DNA of 64,000 nucleotides from Undaria pinnatifida (Eukaryota; Sar; Phaeophyceae; Laminariales; Alariaceae), in NCBI GenBank assembly GCA_012845835.1, contig JABAKD010000016.1, forward strand, positions 20,069,196 through 20,133,195, given 5' to 3'. The notes beneath the pieces are model-generated. The model was not told the DNA's origin. It worked only from the letters and a program-made list of their open reading frames with translations, and made no database searches. The position numbers were made by a program, and so were the translations under genes. Shown here piece after piece: positions 36,501-49,100 of this stretch; position 1 is the stretch's first letter, and each line of letters opens with the position of its first letter.

Positions 36501-39500
36501 TGGCCAGAGTATTTGTGAGTGGTGACAAGTCGGGGTCCTCGAGTGAAGAGCTCCCCGACATCGTTGGATTATATTGCGTTTATAATAGCAGTAGCTGTAG
36601 TTGTGTTTGGGCGCGTTCTGCGATAGCGATATCGTACTGCTGTAGCAATTTTGTCTGAAACGTGTTCTGAATCACGGGACTTCTTAGCCCACAATCGTCG
36701 GAATTTTCGGATTTATTTTGCAATTGTTTTCGTGGTGTACCTACAGAGGCCATGGAATTGTTCATTGGATATTGTAGCAGTTTCATCTTTTTCCCATTTC
36801 AGTTTTTGGGAGAGTTTTTGTTTTTTGGTAGAGCTCCTCTCTAGTGAGGAGCATCATGACATAATCGGTACACCTCCATTCTGCCGTACCTCACGTCGGT
36901 TACCAATACTACTGATATTGTGGCTAGGCCGCGTCATTGCTCACTGAGTTGCGTTTTCATCGTTTCTCTCAAGGTCGGTTTTAGATGGACAAGGTATACG
37001 AGTACCATGGCAATGGAAAGATCCTTAAAAGAGAAGCCGCAGAAAAATCGCGTCATACTAGTATGCATGTATTTGCTACTGCTTTGAATGTTGTCATTCG
37101 TACTGTAGTACTCTTTATTAACCGGCCAGTTTGTTGCTTGTCATCCGAAGATGTGCACAGCATGAGCTTCAACGTCGATCACTCCTGCTATAAAACTACT
37201 ATTTAACACTCCCAGGGACGAAATTGTGGTGGTGATGGTGGTGATGGTGATGGTTGTGATGGTGGTGATGGTGGTGATGGTGATGGTGGTGATGGTGGTG
37301 ATGGTGGTGATGGTGATGGTGGTGATGGTGGTGATGATGGTGATGGTGATGGTGGTGATGGTGGTGATGGTCATGGTGGTCATGGTGGTCATGGTGGTCA
37401 TGGTGATGATGGTGGTGATGGTTGTGATGACTTTCTGATTGTGAGACATTGGACCTGCTTCCGCGGTGCCTACATCCTGTATGTACAAGTACATCCTGGC
37501 ACCCGGGTCACGTTCTCGTGTAAGTTTTTTTTTTTTTTCCGTTTCGCTTTTTTCATTGTGTGTCTGCTCGCGGCCGCAGGCATTGCTTCGTACCTTCCTT
37601 ACGTCATACCTCCGTTCTTCCCTCCATTCTTCTGATAACACTTATTTCTAGTTGTCGATGTTAAATCTCACGCTGCTCCTTTTTGCATGAAAAATAAAAA
37701 TGCCGGTGCCACAGGTGCAAATAAATATAATTACGGTAAGAGAGGCTCAATATGTTGGTGTATCTCCCCTAGCAATCAACATGTTCACGCTTGGCGCACG
37801 CGAGATCTGCCTGGTCGACGAAACTCCGACGTACTCCGTGCCGACATTGTAGAGATGCGAGAGTATGCGCATGAAATGAGTGCCCCCTCGCCCGCCCTCC
37901 CCTCTTGGCACCGTGCACCATGGTCCTTCTTACCGTTACTTGAACACATCGCACAGGCGACATCATCCCTCCTATTGATGATCTATTCAAGATTTGCGTC
38001 TTTCAGAGAAGGCAGATCCCTGGGCCGTATGGTCTGCGTTGCCCATACAAAGATCAGGTTGCCGGGTGGAATCCGGATGCTCTATTATAGCACATGTTTG
38101 CTGGGGTGGATTTGTACTACACCGATCTTGCACTACGCATCATGCCCCGACAGATTCATGATCTGTTTCACCTCCATTGTAAGTTGGACGAAATGAAACA
38201 CGATCAAGGCGGTATCTCCACCTTTCTCAGTCGAGCTGGAGCTGTCCTATGTGACGACTGGTCTGTGCTCGTGTGGGGGCTCTGCATAGCCGTGTAGTAG
38301 ACCAGGAAACAAACATATTCTCGAATGAAAGCTAAAAGCAAACGGGGATGCTTCCTCCCTCCCCACCGTTGTTTTTCTTTTGTCTTTCATCCGACCAACT
38401 ACAATAGATGTCCGTAAAATAGATCACATAGGGCGTGATCTGTCTGATGTGTGGTTACTTGATCATCTAGATCGTGATTTGTCCGATGTGTGGTTACCCC
38501 AATAGACATGCTGTATATAGCGTACCTGTGCGTGTGCCCTTCCTTCCCAATCCCCCACCGACATCCAACCAAGGGGGCGATGGAGGCGACATGTCGGGCG
38601 ATATGGGGTTCGGCTGCATGGGCATGTCAGCGAGATGGAAGTCCTGATCAAGTGAAACTGGAGTGGGTCACTTGATCAGGACTTCCATTTCGGCAAACAT
38701 GCCCATGCGGGCGAACCCCATGACGTCCGACATGTCGCCTCCATCGCCCCCCTGGTTGGATGCCGGTGGGGTATTGGGAAGGGCACACGCACAGTACAAC
38801 ACATCCAGCATGTCTACTAAAGTTAACCTCACATTGGACAGATCACGATCTACTGTACACCGATCCTGCACCACACATCATGCCCCGACAGATACATGAT
38901 GTTTTTCACTTATCCCTGAGGTCCATTGTAAATTGGGCAAAATGAAATACGATAAAGGCAGCATGTCCACCTTTCTCAGTCGAGCTGGAGCTGTCCTATA
39001 TGACGACTGGTCTTTACTCGTGTGGGGGCTCTGTAATGCGCTTAGTATACCGGGAAACGAACATATTCTCGAATGAATGCTAAAAGCAAACGGGGATGTT
39101 TCCTCCCTCCCCACCGTTTTCATCTTGTCATTCATCCGACTAACTGTGATAGATCTCCGTAAATAGATCACCTAGCATGATCTGTCCCATGTGTGGTTAC
39201 TTGATCATCTAGATCGTGATCTGTTCAATGTGTGGTTACTTGATAATGTAGATCGTGATTTATCCGATGTGTGGTCATTCCAACGGACATGCTGTATACG
39301 GTGTGCCTGTGCGCGTGTGCCCTTGCTAATCCCCCGCCGACATCTAACCAGGGTGGCGATGGAGACACGTCGCGTGCAACGGGATTCGGCCGGATGGGCC
39401 TGTTTGCCGAGATGGATGTCCTCATCAGGTGAGGACGTGCGCAGGGTATTTGATTTTTTTGTTTTGCGTTATCGTTGCTGTTGCTGTGCAGCGCTTTGTC

Positions 39501-42500
39501 TTTCAATTTTATTTTCGAGCACAGCCAGATTCTAATTTCCGACAGTGTAATACAATAGGGGCTGATCCCTAGACCCGCATGCCCATTTTTTTATGCGTGC
39601 TTTGGTGCGTGCGCGTCCAATTCGACGACCTGGATCAGGGTAATGGCTAGTAAGGTGGTAAATGGGGCACGATCCCAGCATCTTCTCGGGTTTGGTTGGG
39701 CTGGACTTGGTTAACTCGGGTTGGGTTGGGTCTTTCCTGCTTCCGACCTATGCACATGGTTGACACCAGTTTCAAACATTCACCAGCACGAGTCCTAGCG
39801 AGAGTTGCAGTATATTTGCGTTACCGCTGCTGTTGATGTGCAACGCATTGTATTTTGGTTCTTTTGCATGGCTGCTGTTGGTGTTGGTGGTGCTCAGCGC
39901 TTTGTCTTTCGATATTGTCGAATTACTTCTGCTGCTGTTGGTGTGCAGCGCTGTTGTCTTTCGTTGTTATCGCGTTCGTCGTGCTGTTGCTGTGCAGCGC
40001 TTTGTCGCTATTAAGGTTTCGTTGCCGCTTGACAATGTGCGGCATGACTGAGCTTCAACGTCGACCACTCACAATTTTTTTCCAGAAAGTAGAAGCAGCC
40101 TAGGGGGTGCCGGTTGTCCGCTACCCTGTAAAATCGCTTGGCATATTATCTATTAATGGTGTCATGTGCTGTACCATATTGTGCTGTGCTGTGGTGTATC
40201 GTGTTGTGCCGCGCCTTGCGGCGGTGCCACACGCTGCGGCTTTTACTGTGCTGTGCTTTGCTGTGCCATCATGTGTTGCGCCATCATGTGTTGCGCCGTA
40301 CTGTGTTTTAAGGTACATGAAAAAACACACACACAGTCTTCCTTGCCTCCACTCCTACCTCTAATAGTGGCATGTGCTGTGCCATATTGTGCTGTGCTGT
40401 GGTGTATCGTGTTGTGCCGTGCCTTGCGGCGGTGCCACACGCTGCGGCTTTTACTGTGCTGTGCTTTGCTGTGCCGTCATGTGTTGCGCCGTACTGTGTT
40501 TTAAGGTGCATAAAAAAACACATACACAGTCTTCCTTGCCTCCCCTCCTTAGCTATTGACCCAGCACCGCCCATCCACCTTCACTCGTTGTCCCTATTCC
40601 TTATTCCCCCGCCCCTACGTATTCACCCGAGCCTGTTATCCCACCGTTATTATTTGTCCCTATTCCTATATCCCCCCGCCCGTCCTTCTACATTGATATT
40701 TGTTCGCCGTTCGTAGGATGCCGGACCACCCCCATATCAACCAGGCGCTAGGAATTAATGATACCGACCAGAACAACTTCTGGCTGCTGTACCCGCTGGC
40801 TGACGGGGATCTTTTAGAAGACATTGCCAAACGGACGAAAATGGTCGAGAGTGAAGTCATGCGGTGAGGTTGACTAAGAATATATAGCATATAAATATTC
40901 TATAAAATATTCCAGCTTTCGATCGATGTATCATACAACAACAAATTATGAAGATTTAACACGTTATTTACTACACTTAAACACTGGGTTGCATGCTGCA
41001 TCTAACATCAAACCTTCTAGAATAGTAAACATTACAAGCCAGATGATATAAAGGGATGTCTTATTGCTTCAATCGTCAGGTTTGTCCCCTTTGAGGATTT
41101 ATAGTTTCCGCGCACATATTGAAATGTCCCTCCCCCGCCCCCCCCCCCCCCCCTCCCCTCCTCCTCCACTGACCCCTCTTGTTCATAAAAAACCCCAACC
41201 CTTCCCCCCCCGCCCCATCCGTCCCCCGATTCCCCCCCCCTTCCGCCTAGTTTGTCCAAACGCCCCACTCACAATCAAAATCGGCCTGAGTAATAAACAC
41301 CTATACGCAGTTGATATCACGTCATTATCCTTCTGACCATCCATGACGTAGTTTTCAATTATTTTTCCCCCGCCCCCCCCCCTCCAACGCCCCCTCTTTT
41401 CCGACCACCTGCACGATCGCCTAGACCTAGCACCACGCGTATAACAAGCTGCTACATATCTTTGATCTCACAGCCGAAGTGTATTTGAATATTATTTGTG
41501 ACATAAACCTCCTAAAAAATATCTCCCCCCCCCCCCCCCCCCCCCTCTTGCCCTCCCTTACTCAAACGCCCCACCAAATATCGAAATCCGCCACATTAAT
41601 AAACACTTCACGCACAGGATATCACCTCATTATCTTTCGAGAGCCATCCATGCCGCTGTGCCCCCCCCCCCCCCCCCCGCCTCGAACGCCCCCTTCTTCC
41701 CATCACCCGCACCATCGCCTAGACCTGGCACCACACGTATAACAAACCCCTCACGTAAAGCCCTTCCTTCCCCCCCCCCCCCCCCCCCCGCCCCCACCCC
41801 CCACCTCCCCCCCAACCCATCCCAACCCCACCCCCTCGAACACTCCACCCTCTCTTTACTCACTGATTGTACGACTTACCCCAGGATATACATGATAAAC
41901 TGATGTATTATTTCCAAAACCGTCACATTTATCCCCTCAAAATAATGTATAGTTTCCAGGCACATATTGAGCTGCCCCCCCCGCCCCCCCCCCCCCCCCG
42001 CCCCCCCCCCCCCCCCGCCCCAACCCCCCCCCCCCCCCGCCCCCAATAATATACTGTTGCCAAAACCGTCAGATTTATCCCCTCGAAAGGATTTACAGCT
42101 TACATGCACAAATTGCCCCCTCCCCCCCCCCCCCCCCCCCCCCCTCCTCCAAACCCGCTCGCTTTTGATCAAAACCAGGCCCCCACGTCCTTCAGAACTC
42201 CGCCCCACCCCCCTCACCGGTTATTCGACTTACAAGATTCACTTGTTAAAAGGATACATTTCCCTTCACAGCTGTCAGATTTTGTCCCCCTCAGAAACGG
42301 GTTTTATAGTTTCTGCGCACAGACTGACTAAAATCATCCTGTTGACCCTGATAGCTACACTGTAGTTGTAAGGGGAGTCGCCGACCTATATCCTTAATGA
42401 GGACACACAACTCGTAATGCGCGCGATCGGAGTATCACACACAGCTTGCAAAGATGAGTTTCGACGAAATCTTCGATCTCACAGCTGGAGTGTATTTTCA

Positions 42501-42991
42501 TTTTTTATAATATATATTCCAGTCTCGCCTTCCAAGGTCGTTGCCATCGTCGTTTCGTTTTTTTTGTTCCTTTTCCTGGTATACAACACGAAATATCTGC
42601 CATGTTTGCCATCCTGCAATGTGCAGCAGCATGAGCTACAATGCCGAATACGCGTACACATCCACATAACGTAGAATAAAGCCAACATGGGGTAATCCAC
42701 GAAACGAGGGATCTAATTTTGGTTGCTCGTATTGTTGTTATATGGTCTCCCTCTACCATCAAAAACAAGTAATATCTTGAAAAAAAATAAGGGATTTTAA
42801 TTTCCACCCCGTCTCCCTATCGATATAGTCAATCCCCTGAGCAGTATTTTTTTGTTTTGGTAAGTTGGTGTTATTGTCTTAACGTTGTGTAGTTGCCATT
42901 ATGTTCGCTATCCGACAATGTGTAGCATGTCATAATCTTCTACGGCGATCACTCATGAGAATTATTGTTATAACATCATTGTTCCTATTGA

Positions 42992-43029
<38 letters not shown>

Positions 43030-43070
43030 GTTGCTGTTTGTTGTATTTGTTGTTGTATTTGTTGTTGTAT

Positions 43071-43140
<70 letters not shown>

Positions 43141-46100
43141 CATTTTTGTAGGTTATGGTGTTCCGTCTGGAGAGGATGGGTGGCCAATAGTTACATGACT
43201 ACAAGGCATGCAATGAATGAAGACGCCCCACCCCCTCCCACCTCCCGCCCAACGCCCCTACAGACTACGGCGATGCATGACAATCGTAACACCTCCCCCC
43301 CCGTCTCTGCTGAATCCCGGCATTCCTTGCAGTCTGGTCATCGAGGGCGGCACCGGGGCTAGCTGTATGCATGACAACGGTTACGTGCACAACGACATAA
43401 AGGCTGAGAACATCTTAGTCTTCTCCTCCGGCCCGGGTACCAAAACAACGGGCAAGATAGCGGACCTTGGCCTGGCCCGTGGTGAGCGAAAAACAATGAG
43501 GAGTGGTGCAGTGTGTGCTGTGGTGTAGTGTGCGGTGCTGTGCTATGACGCTGTGGTGTGCTGTGGTGTGGTGTGGTGTGCTGTGGTTCTTCTGTTGGCT
43601 TCGGGAAGCGTTTTGCACGGGATGGAGAAGGACGGTGGGTTGGCGGCAGGGGGCGCAGGGGTAGGAACGGTACGTGTGTAACAAAGTGGTTGGATGATTT
43701 AGGTGTATGCATATTATTTACTGCAGTACGTCTTTCTTCGCTCGGAGATGTCCTCCCACTGCCACCGCCGTTCCCGATTATGCCATTGTGACTTGTTACC
43801 GTTGCCGTTAACGCCATCGCCGCCACCGCAGCCATCACCACTATTTTGGCCGAACGTAACGCTCTCGCCCCTCCTCCCGCCCTTCCTTGTCCTACCCACG
43901 TCCATCAACTTCACACCAACGCGGCGTGAAAACAACAACAACAACAACAACAACAGCGATCGGTGACATGCGGCGTGGGGGAACTTTCGGGGGAACTCCG
44001 CCCGAAGCAATGCAGGGTAGACAGGTTCCGTGCCATCCCAGTCAGGACGTTTTCGCCTTCGCGCACATGGTCCTTGTTTTGGTGGCGAAGGTGGAGTGTA
44101 AATTCGCCAACATGTTTGCTAGCCAGGTGAGTGTTGTGGTGGATTGGCGCGAGCTTGCGAATTCGACCGTCTGGAGATTGAATGGTGGATAGGGAAGAGT
44201 AGGGTAGGGTAGGGTAGGGCAGCGTAGGGTAGGGTAGGGTAGGGCAGGGTGGGGTAAAGTAGGGTAGAGTAGGATAGGGTAGGGTATGCTAAAGTAGGGT
44301 AGGGTACGGTAGCGTAGGGTAGGGTGAGGTAAGGTAGACCAGGGTAGGGTAGGGTAGGGTAGAGTAGGGTGGGGTAGGGTAGGGTATGGTAAGGTAATGT
44401 AGAGCAGGGTAGGGTAGGGTAGGGTAGGGTATGGTAAGGTGAGGTAGAGCAGGGTAGGGTAGGGTAGGGTAGGGTAGGGCTACGGGTAGATTGGAGGAGG
44501 CTTTGGCAAGGATTAGCGTGTCGACAAAGGACACTGCGGGGATTTGAACCCCACATCATGCGGTTGTTAGAGATTAACCAAAACCAGTAAAAGCCGGCGG
44601 TCGACACTGGGGGTTATTTGAACTCCACATTCCGCTTTTGTAAGAGATACACCATGACCACGGAGCTATGGTACCCACCAGCGCTGATTGCTAGCCCGTG
44701 GTCGTGGTTTATCTCTGGCATTGTGAGCAAGTCATCAGACGCGATGAACAACATGCGAGTGCCCTGTGTTTTGGTCCTTTTCCAGTTCACGCCAACCCGT
44801 CACGTTGCCCGCCTTGGTTTAGGGTTTAGGGTTTGAGCGTTGGGGTTTGATATAATTTCCGGCAGTCATCACAACCGGGTTAGCTTGTTTGTCACCTCGT
44901 GATGTCGTCGTCATGGCCGAATAAATTTCCTTGTCGTCGGGTGAATCCCTTCATTGCCACGCAGTTACATATTCGTCATATTAATTTTGTCGTCGTCGCT
45001 GAGTGAAATTTGATCGTCGATACATGATACGTATCATACGTATGTACCTTAAAGGTCTTCAGCTCCTTGTGTCTTTCTTTGTCACCGCGTACAATCCGTC
45101 CTCGGCGCGGCGAATACGCAACTAAAGAACCCTAATTTGTCGCCCTTCGCCACCGGTGACCGGTTCCTTGTTCCTCGTTGCTTACAACGTTAGCTTTGCA
45201 TGACGGCGGACGACAAGAGGCGGTTGGTGGCTATGGATGCCGAGTCTGCAAGGATCTACATCGTGAGTTAGCCCGCGTTGTTGCCAGGCTGGCAGACCCC
45301 TCCCCCCCTTCCGCCTTTGTTGCTTACAAAAACGTGTGTAATCGCCGACACTCCGATTTGGGTCAAAATCTCACTACATTTTCTTCTTCCTTAGTTATTT
45401 CCTTCCTTCCTTTCTTCTTTCGTTATGTTCCTAGTTTATGTGCGTTGTTTTCGGCCTTGCCCTCGACGTAGACTGGCCTTGAGAAAGGTAGCATTTTCTT
45501 GCCGAAACCAACGCGGCGCCCCAGCAACTGAGGAGCCTTGAATACCGAGTATTGTGTGAAGAGCATTGGTCACTTACGGTTTACCATGTTCATCGGTTCG
45601 GCTTTCGATCTTTCTCGCACCCACGGTTTTCGGCCATCGTAGAGCTCCATAGCAAACGAGCCTCGGAAAAAAGAGGTGCACCTCTAAAGGTAGCATACGT
45701 CTTGACCTTGACAATGACCTCCACCTTGAGACCAAGGCTAGTACTGTATACGGTAGAGGGGTCCCCCTTTAGGGGCGACCAAGACTACTACTGTATGCGG
45801 TAGAGGGGTCCCCTTTTAGGGGCGACCAAGGCTAGTGCTGTATACGTTAGGGTTGTAACAACTGGCTACGTAATTCTTTTTTTTTCGTGCTTTTGTGTTT
45901 CACGACATGCGCCACGGCCATGGAAGTGCTTAATACGGTGCATTAGTAAAACAGAGAGCAAGGTACAGAGATATTCGCGCGGGTGGCCTATATAGGAAGC
46001 GAAGTTTGGGGCTCTCCCACCTATCGTGGCTTTGATGAGGCTTTAGCTGGTGGCTACCTTGTTTCTTTGCAATATTAATCATGGGCGCTTTTCGGTTTCT

Positions 46101-49100
46101 TCGCTATGGGCACCACCAGCAGGGGACGGTTTATTACGCTGCAAGAAAAAAGCAATAAAAGCATTTTCACGAGCCTTGTTCTTAGCGAGACACAACACCT
46201 CTTGCTCCGGTGGTCTATGCTCGGTCGAAATGGGCGTACCCCCCCCTACCGTAGCGTTGGTTTTGACCTTGACCTTGACCTTGACCTCCGCCCTAACATA
46301 GACCTTGACTTGCATTGGCCTTGACCTTGACATTGACATTGACCGTGGGCTTGACCTTGGCCTTGACCTTGACCTTCGCCCTAACCTTGACCTTGACCTG
46401 GACATTGACATTGACCGTGGGCTTGACCTTGGCCTCGACCCTGACCTTGGCCTTGACCTTGTCCTTCGCCCTAACCTTGACTTGACCTTGACATTGGCAT
46501 TGACATTGACATTGACCGTGGGCTTGACCTTGGTCTCGACCTTGACCTTGGCCTTAACCTTGACCTTCACCCTAACCTTGACATTGACATTGACATTGAC
46601 CGTGGGCTTGACCTTGGTCTCGACCTTGACATTTGCCTTGACCTTGACCTTGGCCTTGACCTTGACCTTTACATTACTATTAACCCCTCGTCTGCTCATT
46701 TGGTTTTCCACGTGACGCCGCGCGCAGGAGTATATGACAATAAGGAATCTGACGGTACCTAGCTTTCGAGGTGCCGTCCTCAATCCGAGCATTGTGTCTG
46801 CTCAGTTCCAGCACATGAGCCATGAGGTAAGAACCGTTTGTGTGTGTCTGGGTGGCTCTTCCTCCGTATGTACGTAAGGACAGTTGATGTCCAACAAAAA
46901 TTGAGTATCGGCTAATTTAGCCGAACTCGTAGCAGCACCGCCCCCCTGTTGGTGACTGATTAATAATCGCTCGTCGAATTTCTGTAGAGCTGTTAATTTC
47001 TTTAGAAGTGTGGCCCTTGGATCTGGGGACAATCTGCGTAGATTTCGTGTGAAATATCTTTGATACATATATTTTGCAATGAGATCTCCAACGATGGTTC
47101 GTGCGACACGATACCGTGGTTCGGCCTTCCCGCCGTAATACCCCCGCCCGACAGTTCTTTCCCTCCCATTTCCCTTATTTTGATTTTCCCGACACCTCTC
47201 CGACCGGTTTCTGCCTCCACCGCATCTGCTGTTAGCGCTGCTGCCACCGCCCCCGTCCACCCCTGCCACCAATCCCTATCCTTGCGCCGCCCCTACCCTC
47301 TTCCCGTTCCCCATCTCGCGTAAACTATTTGCCGCGTTTTTTCAAGCTTATCCAGCTCATCGACCCAGCGTTAGCCGTCAACCCCAGCGAGCGCCCCTCG
47401 ATGCAACAACTGCTGCGGGGCATGATTGGCCTATATGGCCGTCAACTGAAATTTGAGAAGACTTCTTCCGCGGCTGTGGCTCCAGCTGCGGCTGCACCTG
47501 TGTCGGGCGCTCCTTCGGCAACCGAGGCCTTGGCCGTTGGCGCTATCGCAGCCCTTCCTGGTGTGGTGGGACTTCCTGCGGAGGAAGCCGCTGCTGGTGG
47601 TGCAGCTAGTGCTGTTGTTTCTGCCACTGTCGCTGCCGCCGCCATCCCCGCTTCTCATGCTCGTCATGCAGGGGACGTTCCCCCCACGCTAGCCGTTGCG
47701 AAAGAGGACGCAGCACCAAAAGAGACTGCACGCGTCCGGAGGCTTCCTCCGGGTCTATTTGGTGATGTTGGCAGTGTTGGTGGTGGCGGCGGCGATTGTG
47801 GTGCTGAAGATGGTGGTACGGCTTCGGGAGGTATTTTCCCAACGCCGGCTGTTGCTACAGCTGACACAGCTCCATACGGCACAGCAACCGTCCAGAGACT
47901 TCCTCCGGGTCTGCTTGTCGCCGACAGTGGCGGAGCCAGTCTACCCGCGCCTAACCCCGCTGCCACGGCTGCAGCCATCACCACCACCACCGCTTCCGCT
48001 GCTACCGTCATCACCGCCACCGCAACTGTCATCGTCGATAGAGGAGACGGAGCGGTGAGCTATCCCCGTTCGGAGGGTAACACCACGACGCCGGCAGTCA
48101 CGAGTGGTGCCATCGGTGACACCGGCAAAGGCGCTGCTGGTAGCTACGATGCCAGCGGTGGTGGCAATGGTGGAGGAGCGCATGCTGATGGCTACGCCGT
48201 TCAGGGGTCGGCACCAGAGCCTGCCATGGAACGGGTCACAAAAGGGAGCACAGCCAGGATTAATGCTGTAGACGGTGGGACGGCTGCTTCTGAAACAGCA
48301 ACAGGTCATTTCGGCTTCCCGAGACACGCGCCGACACCACATGTTAAAGTGCCGCCGTCACCAACCCCGCTCGTGAGGAGACAAGCGGATGGTTTTCCGC
48401 AGGTCGTGCACGCTGGAAGCTCTACCCCGTTCCGGGAGGAGCGGAGCAGCGATGGCAGCGACACCTGCGGTAACACGTTCGGCGGCGGCGATGGCGACGG
48501 AGATGAGGGAGTGTGTGTGACTCCTTCTACGGTTTCTTGGGTAGCAGGAGAAATATGGGGAGGGGCAGGCGGAGGGAGGACATCTTGCAGCCCCCGCCTC
48601 GCAAGAGATGGGGGATGGGGGGAAGAAGGAGGGGGTGATGGAGACGGAGGACGATGGGGTGAGCGAGAAGGACCAGCATGCGGTGGAGGAGGAGAGACGA
48701 CTTCCAGACCTCGCCCCGCCAGTGAAGGGGGGTGGGGAGGAGGAGGAAACGGCGGAGGAGGGGAACGGGTCGGAGGAGCGGAGACATCTTGGAGTCCTCG
48801 TAGCGCAAGAGATGGGGGTTGGGGAGTGGAAGGCGGAGACGGCTGTGGGGAAAAAGGAGGTGTATGGGACGGAGGACAAGGGGCGCCCTACAGTCCTCGC
48901 CTCGCGAGAGCAGCCGCTATCGCTCCCGACCGCCGCCGTCACCACCAGCACCACTATCACCACCACCAAGAGACTACGGCCAACGGAAATGCCGCGCACT
49001 CAACTAGGCATGCCGCGGCACGGACATCAACTTCAAGCCAGAACCATCTCGCGGAGTGGAAGAGTCCGAAGGGTAGCGGCCACGGCAGCGGATACCACCG

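Noticed and set aside
37141-37641. 166-codon minus-strand frame rich in TTITTIT
   Set aside because: Translation of the GGTGAT microsatellite; no exon signals.
44119-44607. 162-codon minus-strand frame of LPYPTLPYP repeats
   Set aside because: Translation of the TAGGG array inside a gene B intron; the five-base unit cycles through frames.
44815-44835. TTTAGGGTTTAGGG as a telomere or interstitial telomeric site
   Set aside because: Only two plant-type units are present, too short to claim a telomeric origin.
46079-46792. 237-codon minus-strand frame (KVKVKAKVK repeats) and 136-codon plus frame (DLDLD repeats)
   Set aside because: Both are translations of the TTGACC hexamer array, which lies in an intron.
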